Assembly (NCBI RefSeq): GCF_004295685.1
Contig: NZ_AP019368.1
Location: forward strand, 490,001 to 554,000
Direction of reading: 5' to 3'
DNA length: 64,000 nt
From: Fluviispira sanaruensis
GTDB taxonomy: Bacteria > Bdellovibrionota_B > Oligoflexia > Silvanigrellales > Silvanigrellaceae
Part shown: in pieces, positions 8,742 to 16,819 of the stretch
Layout: every line of letters starts with the position of its first letter
How positions within the stretch are numbered: the stretch's first letter is position 1
Notes under the pieces: model-generated
The model's database searches: none
Seen by the model: the letters and a program-made list of their open reading frames with translations, nothing else
What the model was told of the DNA's origin: nothing
Translations under genes and position numbers: made by a program

Positions 8742-11141
8742 TTAACAGCGACTCCAGCCACAGTCGGCACAAGTCATACAGCCTGCTTGGTAAATAATAT
8801 TTGATTTTTGGCAATTTGGACAAATTTCTCCAGTGAATTTTGTACCATCTTTAATATATTTTTTAAGGACTCGATTGATAGCACTCGCAAAATGTGTGAC
8901 ACTGCCTTCGGTTTTTTCGAGTTGTTGGACAATGTATTTAATATCAACTCCGTGCCTTAAATTTAAGGACACAAGGCGTGTGATGGCACTCTCAGAAGGT
9001 TTGTTTTGTAAAAGGTTTTTTAGATTTATCTCTTTTATGTTTTTAAATTTTAGAAAATATTTCTTATTTTTTCGTTTGATAATTTCTGAATTTATAAAGT
9101 TTTCTGGTAAAGAATTTGCATCGCAGTATCCACAAAATACTTCGTACGGATCATTTTCAAGTAAACCAATTAGAATAAGCCAGTTTTTCTTATTTAATTT
9201 AAAATTATGAATATCACATGATAAAACATTGGGACGTTTTACAGCAATTATTTTTTTTAATTTTTTCGAAATATTTTCACCATTGTCAGTAGGTAAGTTT
9301 TTTAATACCCCTTCTCTACTTTTGTCACGATAAACAGTAACTGATTTTAAGCCATATTGCCATGCAGTTAAGTATATTTTCCAAATGTCTTCTTTCCGTG
9401 CATTTTCTGGTAAATTATAAGTCACAGAAATGCCACTGTCGATATATTTATACAAAGTTGCGATTAATTTTAATTTATCAAGTGGATCTATATTTTTTTC
9501 AGGTTTTTTATTCCAAGCTGCAAAAATCCATTCATTTTCTTCAACTAATTTTTCGGCATTTTGTTTTGTTAAAGATATTTTCTTTCTATTTAGTTCATTA
9601 ATAACACAGTTATCAAAAATTAAATGCGACTTGTACTCCCCTGTTAGTGTCCTTTCTCTCCGCTCTAGATAAGGTGCAAATGCAGGTTCACAACCGCTTC
9701 CTCCCACTCCGACCAGCATCGATAAAGTACCAGTCGGTGCTACAGTTAAGCAGCAAACATGGCGCATTTCTGTAAAGTCTTCAAGTTCTAAAGATGTGAG
9801 TTGGCATAGTCTTTTTATAAATGGACTTTTGATAAACCACTCTTTCTTAAATTCTTTAAAGCTTCCTCTTTCTTTACCCAATTGTATGGAAGTGCGATAA
9901 GCAGTTTCTGTGAAAACCTTCATTATTTTTTCTGTTACTGAAATACTTTTTTCAGATCCATACCTTAATTTTGATTTTATGAACCAATCATACAGTCCAG
10001 TAAATCCGAGACCAATGCGAGTCATTTCTTTTAATTTTTCTCGTTGAGTGGGATGTGGTGACCGATTTTCTTGATACTCAGCAATAATAACATTGTCTAA
10101 AAATCGTACACCAAATTCCACTCTTTCTTTTAGCCATTCTTGCCAATTTTCATTGAGCAAGGGCATATTATAAAAGTTAATAGAAGCAAGTACGCAGGTA
10201 TTGAATGGATCTAATTTCTGTTCAGAACAGCCATTGGTTGAAACAATATGGTATTTTTTATCAGGATGATAATTGCTATTTGAATATTTTTCGCTCTGAT
10301 CCCAAAACTCAATTCCAGGCTCGCCCGTTTTCCATGCTTGAAATGCTATTTTATGGAAAAGTATTTGGGCATTTATTTCACGCTGGACGCTTAAATTTGG
10401 CCCAGGTGAGTTGTCGTCAAATAATTTAGAACCAATATATATTTTATTTTCTTTTCTTTCCCAATTCATTAATATATTTTTATTTTCGATGACTGCATTT
10501 ATAAATTCAGTATCTACTTTAACTGAAACATTTTGTGAAGTTAATTTTGTGATATCAGACTTACAAGTAATAAATTCTTCTGCATCCGGGTGATAGATCC
10601 ATATGTCTGGTTTCGTAGCTCCTCTTCGATTTTCAGCACCAATAACTTGCATAGCTGCATCAAATATAGAAAGAAAACTCACAGCACCTGTGCTGGCTTT
10701 TGCGCAGTTTTGTGTGATTGCCCCACGGGGTCTGAGTCCTGAAATATCGATTCCATTTCCTTGACCATAGGAGGCAATGCGACTCCAATGAGTCAGTGAT
10801 TGAGCAAAAATTTCTTCAATAGAATCTTTTACAGGTGCTTGAGTTGTGCAATTCACGTATGAAATTTTATGTGTTTTATTTCCGGCAGCACGCCAAATCC
10901 CGCCGGCAGGGCTAAAGTCTTTTGCTTGAATATATTGAATCGTTTTTTCCTGCATTTCGTCAAATGCACTGTTGTCGTATTTGTTGACTTCATAAGCAAC
11001 ACGTTGAATAGCCTCCGTAAATTTTTCTTTCCTTTTTTCTTTTGTCAAAGTGTCTACTATTTCAAAGCAGTACTTATTTTCAATTATGTTTTTATATAAT
11101 TCAGAGGTAAATTGATATTCATTCAATATTTTTGAAAGCAT
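8742..11141 (-). CDS. nrdJ: Adenosylcobalamin-dependent (class II) ribonucleotide reductase
   Basis: 799 aa. The active-site set is present: N303-x-C305-x-E307 (STNGCSEQ), with C305 the thiyl cysteine, and the redox pair formed by C98 (VNCTT) and C316 (NTCVLAS); the C305-C316 spacing of 11 matches class II enzymes. A-P-T-G-T-L-S-M is the conserved loop in the second half. The last 30 residues form a Cys-rich zinc-ribbon-like tail (CPNCQ... CMTCADCGWSRC) of the type that re-reduces the active site. It makes deoxyribonucleotides without oxygen and needs vitamin B12. No cobalamin riboswitch was recognised upstream. Single gene. Confidence 0.93.
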   Translation of the reverse strand: MLSKILNEYQFTSELYKNIIENKYCFEIVDTLTKEKRKEKFTEAIQRVAYEVNKYDNSAFDEMQEKTIQYIQAKDFSPAGGIWRAAGNKTHKISYVNCTTQAPVKDSIEEIFAQSLTHWSRIASYGQGNGIDISGLRPRGAITQNCAKASTGAVSFLSIFDAAMQVIGAENRRGATKPDIWIYHPDAEEFITCKSDITKLTSQNVSVKVDTEFINAVIENKNILMNWERKENKIYIGSKLFDDNSPGPNLSVQREINAQILFHKIAFQAWKTGEPGIEFWDQSEKYSNSNYHPDKKYHIVSTNGCSEQKLDPFNTCVLASINFYNMPLLNENWQEWLKERVEFGVRFLDNVIIAEYQENRSPHPTQREKLKEMTRIGLGFTGLYDWFIKSKLRYGSEKSISVTEKIMKVFTETAYRTSIQLGKERGSFKEFKKEWFIKSPFIKRLCQLTSLELEDFTEMRHVCCLTVAPTGTLSMLVGVGGSGCEPAFAPYLERRERTLTGEYKSHLIFDNCVINELNRKKISLTKQNAEKLVEENEWIFAAWNKKPEKNIDPLDKLKLIATLYKYIDSGISVTYNLPENARKEDIWKIYLTAWQYGLKSVTVYRDKSREGVLKNLPTDNGENISKKLKKIIAVKRPNVLSCDIHNFKLNKKNWLILIGLLENDPYEVFCGYCDANSLPENFINSEIIKRKNKKYFLKFKNIKEINLKNLLQNKPSESAITRLVSLNLRHGVDIKYIVQQLEKTEGSVTHFASAINRVLKKYIKDGTKFTGEICPNCQKSNIIYQAGCMTCADCGWSRC

Positions 11142-11257
11142 TCTATTTGCTCTCCCTGAAGTTTTAATTCAATAATGATAAGTTGTTATATATTATATTA
11201 AAATCTTTTATCTTAAAAAAGAAATATACATGATATAGATTATTAAGTAAAGTCAAC

Positions 11258-11434
11258 TTAAGCTAAGCAAATATTTAAAAGTCCTATTGCTTGGTTGTCT
11301 TGTTTTACTTCATTTGCTTTTAAATAATTATTTTCTGAGTCCTTAGGGTACGTATATTTTTTTGTTTTAATATCCATACAGACGACATAAAATTCTTTTA
11401 ATTCATTAGCAAAAGTATTTTTTGATAAAAACAT
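11258..11434 (-). CDS. Small hypothetical ORF (58 aa)
   Basis: An ATG-to-TAA frame upstream of nrdJ, on the same strand, encodes a 58-aa polar peptide starting MFLSKNTFANELKEF and ending LLNICLA. Codon use looks ordinary for the region, but no Shine-Dalgarno sequence is visible and no family is recognised. It fills most of an otherwise empty 446-base gap (11142-11587). It may be a real small protein or chance. Confidence 0.3.
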   Translation of the reverse strand: MFLSKNTFANELKEFYVVCMDIKTKKYTYPKDSENNYLKANEVKQDNQAIGLLNICLA

Positions 11435-11587
11435 GATAATTGTGTATATGACAAATATTTTAATTTTTTTCCTCTAAAATAATAATACATAGCTGAAAAA
11501 TTATTTTATTAACTTTTTTATTTTATTTAAAAACATTTATTAGTGCAAATGTTTAATTTGATTGCTTTTTGAGGAATAAATTCAATA

Positions 11588-11983
11588 TTATAAAACTGAA
11601 GTAGGTTTGCCATTCTCATTGAGTGCAACCATTGAAAAAACACCGCTCACAGCAAGATCTCTTTGATTTGTATACATTTGTTCGATAAAAATCTGCACTT
11701 GAATTTTTAAACTTTTATTGCCTACAAAAATAACTTTACCATGTATATCAGCAAAGGTTCCTGCAGGAATTGGTTTTTGGAAATCCGTTTTGTCTAACGA
11801 GACTGTGACAATTTTTTTTCTGCAAAAGCGGGTTGCAGTAATAAAGGCAATTTCATCCATCCAATTGAGAGCTGTGCCACCAAACAAAGTATTATAATGA
11901 TTTGTAGTGTCTGGAAAAACGCATTTGATCATTCTTGTTTCAGAAACGCGTATGAGTTCTTGAATTTTATCATTATCGGTCAT
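11588..11983 (-). CDS. Acyl-CoA thioesterase, hotdog fold (YciA-like)
   Basis: 131 aa. The motifs F-P-D-T-T-N-H-Y-N-T-L-F-G-G-T-A-L-N-W-M-D-E (residues 23-44) and VTVSLDKTDFQKPIPAG (59-75) are those of the YciA/BACH acyl-CoA hydrolases: N-x-L-F-G-G with a catalytic Asp on the hotdog helix. It hydrolyses acyl-CoA thioesters in the cytosol. It sits 23 bases after the glycosyltransferase gene on the same strand, so the two may be co-transcribed. Confidence 0.88.
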   Translation of the reverse strand: MTDNDKIQELIRVSETRMIKCVFPDTTNHYNTLFGGTALNWMDEIAFITATRFCRKKIVTVSLDKTDFQKPIPAGTFADIHGKVIFVGNKSLKIQVQIFIEQMYTNQRDLAVSGVFSMVALNENGKPTSVL

Positions 11984-12006
11984 TTTTTCTCCTTTTTAGA
12001 GTTGCT

Positions 12007-13116
12007 CTAAAAAAAATTTTTCATTTTTTGCAAGATAGAAATCGGAGAAATGTCTTTAAGACATTTTAAATTTTTAAAGTGACAGTCAGATTGGCCATGG
12101 CGGGTGCATGGGCTACAAGCAATATTTTCGTATTCTAAAGTTATATTTCTAAAAATCGGAACAAAACCAAAACTTGGGGATGTCGCTCCAAAAATGACTG
12201 ATGCTGGTTTTTTATAAATATCAGCTGCATGTCCAGCAAATGAGTCATTCGAAATAATATAATTTGCATGTGAGATGAGATCGAGTGTTTCACCTAAGCT
12301 TGTTTTGTTTACTAAATTTAACACTCTTTTATTTTTGGGATATGCTAAGTATTCACCTAAGAATTCTTCACTTTTACTGCCGCATATTATAATGTTATTA
12401 TTGGAATTAATAAGAATGAGTTGAATTAATTCTCTAAAGTTTTCTTTAGGCCACATTTTAATAAAGCCGCTCGCGCCAGGAAAAATACAAATATAATTTT
12501 TTAAAGGTAAGTGGTAATCTTTATTAAAACTCAGTAAAGAGTAATCATCATAATTAGGTTGTTTTATATTTACTTTATCATATTTTAAAATTTGATCGAC
12601 TAAATTATCTTGTAAATCATGAATTCTTACTATTTCTTTTATTTTATCTCTTCTTTTTTGCCCAAATGAAAAATATGCAAGCATGATAAGAAACAGTCTG
12701 AATAACGTTCTTTTATTAACAAATAGAGAGTTCTCGAAAAATAGATGTAACTCTTTTTTGAGAAGTTTTTTTGCTCTTTTACTACGTCTAGTTCTTTGTA
12801 AATCAATTATTATTCTATCTTTATATGTTTTAAGAGAATTTATTTTTTGACAAAAATGTTCTTTAATTAAAATTTTAGAATCATAATAGCATTTAATATC
12901 GTTGTCTTTATCAATACAAATGTATGCTTTTAAGTCGTGCATACGCCGTGCGATCTCTTCGGTTGCAAACGATGTGACCAGAATTGGAAAATATCCATTT
13001 GCTTTTAGTTTCGTAATGACTCGGGAGGTGATGATAACATCACCGATAGCTGTCATTCTAGTGATATAAACTACTCTCTCAAATTTTATTGTTTCAATAT
13101 TTGTCAATATGCTCAT
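12007..13116 (-). CDS. Glycosyltransferase family 9 (heptosyltransferase)
   Basis: 369 aa. The N-terminal VYITRMTAIGDVIITSRVI (residues 16-34) is the GT9 donor-domain start with the A/G-x-G-D motif. FPGASGFIKMWPKENFREL is the ADP-heptose-binding entry of the second domain, and ISNDSFAGHAADIYKKP is the conserved S-N-D-S-x-x-x-H-x-A segment. A Cys-rich tail (IACSPCTRHGQSDCHF) is seen in other members. It adds heptose to the LPS inner core at the inner face of the inner membrane. The precise heptosyl step cannot be assigned. Confidence 0.9.
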   Translation of the reverse strand: MSILTNIETIKFERVVYITRMTAIGDVIITSRVITKLKANGYFPILVTSFATEEIARRMHDLKAYICIDKDNDIKCYYDSKILIKEHFCQKINSLKTYKDRIIIDLQRTRRSKRAKKLLKKELHLFFENSLFVNKRTLFRLFLIMLAYFSFGQKRRDKIKEIVRIHDLQDNLVDQILKYDKVNIKQPNYDDYSLLSFNKDYHLPLKNYICIFPGASGFIKMWPKENFRELIQLILINSNNNIIICGSKSEEFLGEYLAYPKNKRVLNLVNKTSLGETLDLISHANYIISNDSFAGHAADIYKKPASVIFGATSPSFGFVPIFRNITLEYENIACSPCTRHGQSDCHFKNLKCLKDISPISILQKMKNFF

Positions 13117-13123
13117 TTCAATT

Positions 13124-13588
13124 TCATTTTTTCATTGCACTAAAAATAAAAAGGGCGGACCAAATTCCGATAGAAATAATATAGAGAATTCCCCCTAGTG
13201 CTGCAATAGCCGTAACAGGTGAGATAGTTCCATTTGTATTGGGATTAAAAGCTTGCAGCACAATCCCAAGACCAAAAATTGGGATACTGATTGTATTGAT
13301 AATTATAAATAAATTTGCATATTTTTGTGAAAAATATGTCTTTAAATGGCTGAGGGTAAGGCCTATCAGCACAGTTGTTATTCCCATTAAATTCATATGA
13401 GCATGCGCTGATCGTAATAGCGTTCTTTGCCACCCAATCAACCAAGCGGGATCTGCATTGGTTGCGCTCATTATTTCTATGCGTGAACCAAGTATGCTAC
13501 CAAAAACACTCCAGGCAAAAATCCAAAAAAATCCGAGACCAATTAATAGTAATTTCGTCCTTTGCAAAGTAAAACCTCGTTTATGCAT
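13124..13588 (-). CDS. Four-helix membrane protein of unknown function
   Basis: 154 aa with four hydrophobic helices (about 12-36, 68-85, 93-112, 125-150). The loop before helix 2 holds LRSAHAHMNLMG, an H-x-H pair at a helix start that resembles haem-ligand segments in cytochrome-oxidase-like membrane proteins, but this is only a resemblance. It lies eight bases before the glycosyltransferase start and may be co-transcribed with it. Confidence 0.6.
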   Translation of the reverse strand: MHKRGFTLQRTKLLLIGLGFFWIFAWSVFGSILGSRIEIMSATNADPAWLIGWQRTLLRSAHAHMNLMGITTVLIGLTLSHLKTYFSQKYANLFIIINTISIPIFGLGIVLQAFNPNTNGTISPVTAIAALGGILYIISIGIWSALFIFSAMKK

Positions 13589-13622
13589 GTTGTGAGATTG
13601 TGTGGCATCTCAAAATCTAAAA

Positions 13623-13651
13623 CCGACAAAATAATTTACTTTGTCTATAAT
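13623..13651 (+). promoter_or_regulatory. Sigma-70-type promoter upstream of scpA
   Basis: CCGACA (four of six matches to TTGACA) is followed after exactly 17 bases by a perfect TATAAT at 13646-13651. It is about 100 bases upstream of the scpA start. Confidence 0.5.
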
Positions 13652-13692
13652 GACTTTACATCTACGTCGACAGAAGTTTAAACCTCTATTAC

Positions 13693-13715
13693 GATCATTT
13701 TGTAGCAAAATGATC
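13693..13715 (+). repeat. Perfect 9-bp inverted repeat in the scpA leader
   Basis: GATCATTTT at 13693-13701 and AAAATGATC at 13707-13715 form a perfect inverted repeat around GTAGC. It lies between the predicted promoter and scpA and has no T tract, so an operator or leader hairpin is more likely than a terminator. Confidence 0.55.
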
Positions 13716-13749
13716 AAAACTAAAAACGTATTGTAACTGGTAGAAATCA

Positions 13750-14532
13750 ATGCACCTTCGACTTGAAAACTTTGATGGCCCTCTCGATCTTCTCCTGCAT
13801 CTTATAAAAGCTCAGGAACTTAACATATTTAATATTCCTATAGCTATTATAACAGAGCAATATCTTAGTTTTCTTAAGCAAGTGCCAGAATTAGATTTTC
13901 ATTCTGCAGGTGAGTATCTTGCAATGGCTGCTCAACTAATTGAAATAAAAGCGCATTTGCTATTGCCTGTGTTACAAAAGAGCACTGAAAATCTTGAAAG
14001 CTTAGAGCAAATTTCTGAAGAAGATCCGCGTCGTTTGCTTGTAGAACAGTTGCTTGAGTTTGAAGCTTTAAAAAAAGCTTCGGAAATTTTGGAATCTATG
14101 GGCACGGTTGCCGGCAATATATATCCAACAGCAGAATACAAGCGGCGTGAAGATGAGTTTTCTAACTTTGAGCATCCTATAAAAGGCAATCCTTTCGATC
14201 TTATTATTTCGTTAGAGCGCGTGCTCTTAAAGTTTTCAAATACATCTCGCCCCAAAGTTATTGTTAAAGCACAAAAAATTACTATACAGCAAAAAATGGA
14301 AATTGTTAAAAAGCGTTTAGAAGAAGTTCAAATTATTTTACTTCAAGATTTTCTTATGGAATGCATTTCTCGCTATGAGCTTATCGTAGTTATTATGGCT
14401 GTGCTTGAATTGTGTAAGGCAAACCAAGTGAATATTAGGCAAGACAATTTATTTTCTCCAATTGAATTAACTAAAGGCGAGAAATTTTATGATGAAAGTA
14501 TTATTCTTCAAGATATTGAAGCAACTTTGTAA
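13750..14532 (+). CDS. scpA: Segregation and condensation protein A
   Basis: 260 aa. The N-terminus LENFDGPLDLLLHLIKAQEL followed by NIFNIPIAIITEQYL is the ScpA (kleisin) signature, followed by the EYLAMAAQLIEIKAHLLLP helix. The C-terminal winged helix (ISRYELIVVIMAVLELCKAN) binds the Smc head. ScpA bridges Smc and ScpB in the condensin that organises the chromosome. scpB lies 28 kb away in this window rather than next door as in many genomes. Its last 32 bases overlap the convergent gene's end. Confidence 0.95.
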   Translation: MHLRLENFDGPLDLLLHLIKAQELNIFNIPIAIITEQYLSFLKQVPELDFHSAGEYLAMAAQLIEIKAHLLLPVLQKSTENLESLEQISEEDPRRLLVEQLLEFEALKKASEILESMGTVAGNIYPTAEYKRREDEFSNFEHPIKGNPFDLIISLERVLLKFSNTSRPKVIVKAQKITIQQKMEIVKKRLEEVQIILLQDFLMECISRYELIVVIMAVLELCKANQVNIRQDNLFSPIELTKGEKFYDESIILQDIEATL

Positions 14533-15592
14533 TATGAGTTCTAAAGGCTACGCTTAAAGGATATTCATCATCATTTAAACGCATTTCTAACCTAGCTTTG
14601 ACTATATTTTCTTTAGAAATTGATATATTTAACGAGTGTATTTCTTCATCGATCATTTCTCGGAATTTAATATGACTTGTATTTAGCTCAATCATTTTTT
14701 GTTCTAATTTTTTTATTTCAGAAATATTTTCATTTAGTTTTGATAATTGAATGCTTAATCTATTTGTATAAGAAGAATTCTCTTGTTCTTTGTTAAGGTT
14801 TTCTTCTGATTTCTCTATATTTTTATTATTTTTTAAAATAAGTTTTATAAGTCTTAATATAAAATGTGTTTTGTTATATATTTCCCTTATTGAGCTTGCG
14901 AAAATATCTTCTTTTATTGAGATGAGTGAGCTAATTATTTTATTATCTTTCATATTTGTAATATAGCTAAATGAATAAAGAGAGCATTCTATAAAAGATA
15001 TGATTTGATAAAAGGATTTGCGAATTGATTCTTCTTCCCAGAAATTGAGAGGAGCATTTAATTCTTCTTTTTTGCTGTTTTTTTGTTTCTCTAATCGATT
15101 GAGAAATTGATTCATTATTTCTTCGTATGGTAAGATCTCAGCTTGTAATTTTTTCTTATTTTCGAGTAGAGAAAATGCCCTTGAAATCTTTAAGGGTAGG
15201 CTTGGTTTGTCTGAAATTCTATTTAGATTTATCTTTGTTTTTTCTATAAGATTCTTTTTGATCTTATCAATGATTTCATTTGCTTCATAATACAGATTCG
15301 TAAGCATCGATATGGCTAAAAATTGACGTGCGACAGGAGTGCCTTGGTAAAAATCAAATTGTTCTATTAAGTTATCTATTTGATTATACTGGATATTGTT
15401 TGTAATTAATTCATTTGCATGGATAAAATCTATAAACTGGGACTCACCATTTTCAATCAAGCCATACGAAGCTTTCACAATAAATTTTATGCACTCTAGA
15501 TAGGGAAGAGTCGTTATTTCCTGATTTATTAAGATAAATGAATTTTCATTGTTGACCACAAGCAAAGTTCCCGATATAAAGCCCCTCTGCAT
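14501..15592 (-). CDS. Hypothetical coiled-coil protein (363 aa)
   Basis: 363 aa, not recognised. The first 50 residues look like a small globular beta domain (FISGTLLVVNNENSFILI). The rest is mostly Lys/Glu/Asn-rich helix; residues 150-180 and 275-345 have heptad character (IQLSKLNENISEIKKLEQKM). No signal peptide or membrane helix. The 3' end overlaps scpA by 32 bases, and no good ribosome-binding site precedes the ATG. It is divergent from the rplM leader. Confidence 0.6.
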   Translation of the reverse strand: MQRGFISGTLLVVNNENSFILINQEITTLPYLECIKFIVKASYGLIENGESQFIDFIHANELITNNIQYNQIDNLIEQFDFYQGTPVARQFLAISMLTNLYYEANEIIDKIKKNLIEKTKINLNRISDKPSLPLKISRAFSLLENKKKLQAEILPYEEIMNQFLNRLEKQKNSKKEELNAPLNFWEEESIRKSFYQIISFIECSLYSFSYITNMKDNKIISSLISIKEDIFASSIREIYNKTHFILRLIKLILKNNKNIEKSEENLNKEQENSSYTNRLSIQLSKLNENISEIKKLEQKMIELNTSHIKFREMIDEEIHSLNISISKENIVKARLEMRLNDDEYPLSVAFRTHITKLLQYLEE

Positions 15593-15602
15593 GTTTTTTT
15601 TT

Positions 15603-15845
15603 GCAGGGCTGTGTGAATGAAAATGCGTTTCGCTTCATTCTACATCCAATGCGGGGTTGTGTCACTCCTTCTGCAGGAACTCCACACCTATTGGAGAAGT
15701 GGCACGAGTGATTTTTATTTCTCTATGATATCAGTATTTTGCGTTGGGATAACGCCCGATTTGCTGAAAGCTACGAGGAAAAGAGGAACGCTCGCAAGCG
15801 AATTTGTAATTAATTGAATTTACAGGGTAAATTCATTATTTTTTG
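15603..15845 (+). ncRNA. Structured leader RNA or small RNA upstream of rplM-rpsI
   Basis: This 240-base stretch is clearly richer in GC than its surroundings and packed with hairpins: GAATGA/TCATTC with an inner GCG/CGC (15615-15640); GTGTCAC/GTGGCAC (15659-15665 with 15699-15705) enclosing CTCCA/TGGAG (15680-15684, 15692-15696); GCGTT/AACGC (15741-15755); CGCT/AGCG (15789-15800). It ends with GAATTTA/TAAATTC (15816-15834) and a T-rich tail, a possible attenuator, 20 bases before rplM. Autoregulatory ribosomal-protein leaders are known; whether this is one, or a free RNA, is inferred. No known RNA family was recognised. Confidence 0.45.
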
Positions 15846-15863
15846 TTAAGTGGAGTTCTTTAT

Positions 15864-16307
15864 ATGAAAACTTATTCTGCCAAAGCTTCTGAAATTCAGA
15901 AGAAATGGTTCATTGTCGATGCTGAAGGTAAAACTCTTGGGCGTCTTGCAACACAAATTGCTTATATTTTACGTGGTAAGCACAAACCAACATTCACTCC
16001 GCACATGGATATGGGCGACAATGTTGTTGTTATTAATGCCGCTAAAGTTAAGCTTTCTGCAAACAAAGAGCTTACCAAGCTTTATCATCGCCACACAGGT
16101 TTCTTTGGTGGGTTGAAAACCCAAACTGCTGCTGAAATCCGTGCAACTCAACCTGAGCGTTTGTTAGAACTTGCAGTTAAAGGTATGCTTCCCCACAATC
16201 GTTTGGGTGATGAATGCTATCGCCATCTAAAAGTTTATGCTGGTACTGAGCATCCACATGTTTCACAAAAACCAGAAGCTTTACCTGAGCGTACAATTAA
16301 AAACTAA
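15864..16307 (+). CDS. rplM: 50S ribosomal protein L13
   Basis: 147 aa from the ATG at 15864 (GGAG upstream). The L13 features are all present: [50 protein letters not shown], and [11 protein letters not shown] near the C-terminus. It is an early-assembling protein of the large subunit. It is followed after 27 bases by rpsI, the usual pair. Confidence 0.97.
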   Translation: MKTYSAKASEIQKKWFIVDAEGKTLGRLATQIAYILRGKHKPTFTPHMDMGDNVVVINAAKVKLSANKELTKLYHRHTGFFGGLKTQTAAEIRATQPERLLELAVKGMLPHNRLGDECYRHLKVYAGTEHPHVSQKPEALPERTIKN

Positions 16308-16334
16308 CAAACGATTAAATGAGGTAGCCCTAAA

Positions 16335-16730
16335 ATGGCAGTTAAATATATTTCTGGCGTAGGCAAACGTAAAACTTCTATAGCCCGCGTTTATTTGGTT
16401 AAAGATGGCAAAGGTGCTATCACAATTAACCACCGTAGTCTTGAAGATTATTTTAAGCGTCCAACTTCTCGTATGGTTGTTGAACAAGCTTTAAACTTAA
16501 CGCAAACTCTTGGTAAGGTTGACATCCGCGTAACTGTCGTTGGCGGAGGGCTTTCTGGTCAAGCTGGTGCAATTCGTCACGGTATTACCAATGCTCTGTT
16601 AAACTTAAACCCAGAATTCCGTTCTGTGCTTAAGTCTTCTGGGCTTATCACTCGTGATGCGCGTATCAAAGAACGTAAAATGTATGGTTTACGTTCCGCT
16701 CGTGCTCGCTTCCAATTCTCCAAGCGTTAA
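16335..16730 (+). CDS. rpsI: 30S ribosomal protein S9
   Basis: 131 aa. It starts [15 protein letters not shown], has [20 protein letters not shown] in the middle and ends with the S9 tail [10 protein letters not shown], whose last Arg contacts the P-site tRNA. GAGG lies before the ATG. It is co-transcribed with rplM and followed by a strong terminator. Confidence 0.97.
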   Translation: MAVKYISGVGKRKTSIARVYLVKDGKGAITINHRSLEDYFKRPTSRMVVEQALNLTQTLGKVDIRVTVVGGGLSGQAGAIRHGITNALLNLNPEFRSVLKSSGLITRDARIKERKMYGLRSARARFQFSKR

Positions 16731-16752
16731 AAAGAACCGATTTTTCGGCTTC

Positions 16753-16791
16753 AAAAAAGAGTGCAAGTTATTCACTTGCACTCTTTTTTTT
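16753..16791. terminator. Bidirectional terminator between rpsI and pepA
   Basis: AAAAAAGAGTGCAAGT (16753-16768) pairs with ACTTGCACTCTTTTTT (16774-16789) around TATTC. A T tract follows on the plus strand and the A run gives one on the minus strand, so it can end both convergent transcripts. Confidence 0.92.
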
Positions 16792-16819
16792 GTTTAAAAT
16801 TTTATCACAGAGAAAAAAA

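Noticed and set aside
11142-11257. Possible cobalamin riboswitch before the B12-dependent reductase gene
   Set aside because: No B12-box-like GCCACTG or surrounding structure could be found.
13245-13445. 66-aa minus-strand frame inside the four-helix membrane protein gene
   Set aside because: It is a shadow of the longer frame with consistent membrane helices.
15617-15817. 66-aa plus-strand frame upstream of rplM
   Set aside because: Low similarity to any protein type, no Shine-Dalgarno site, and the stretch is better explained as structured RNA.
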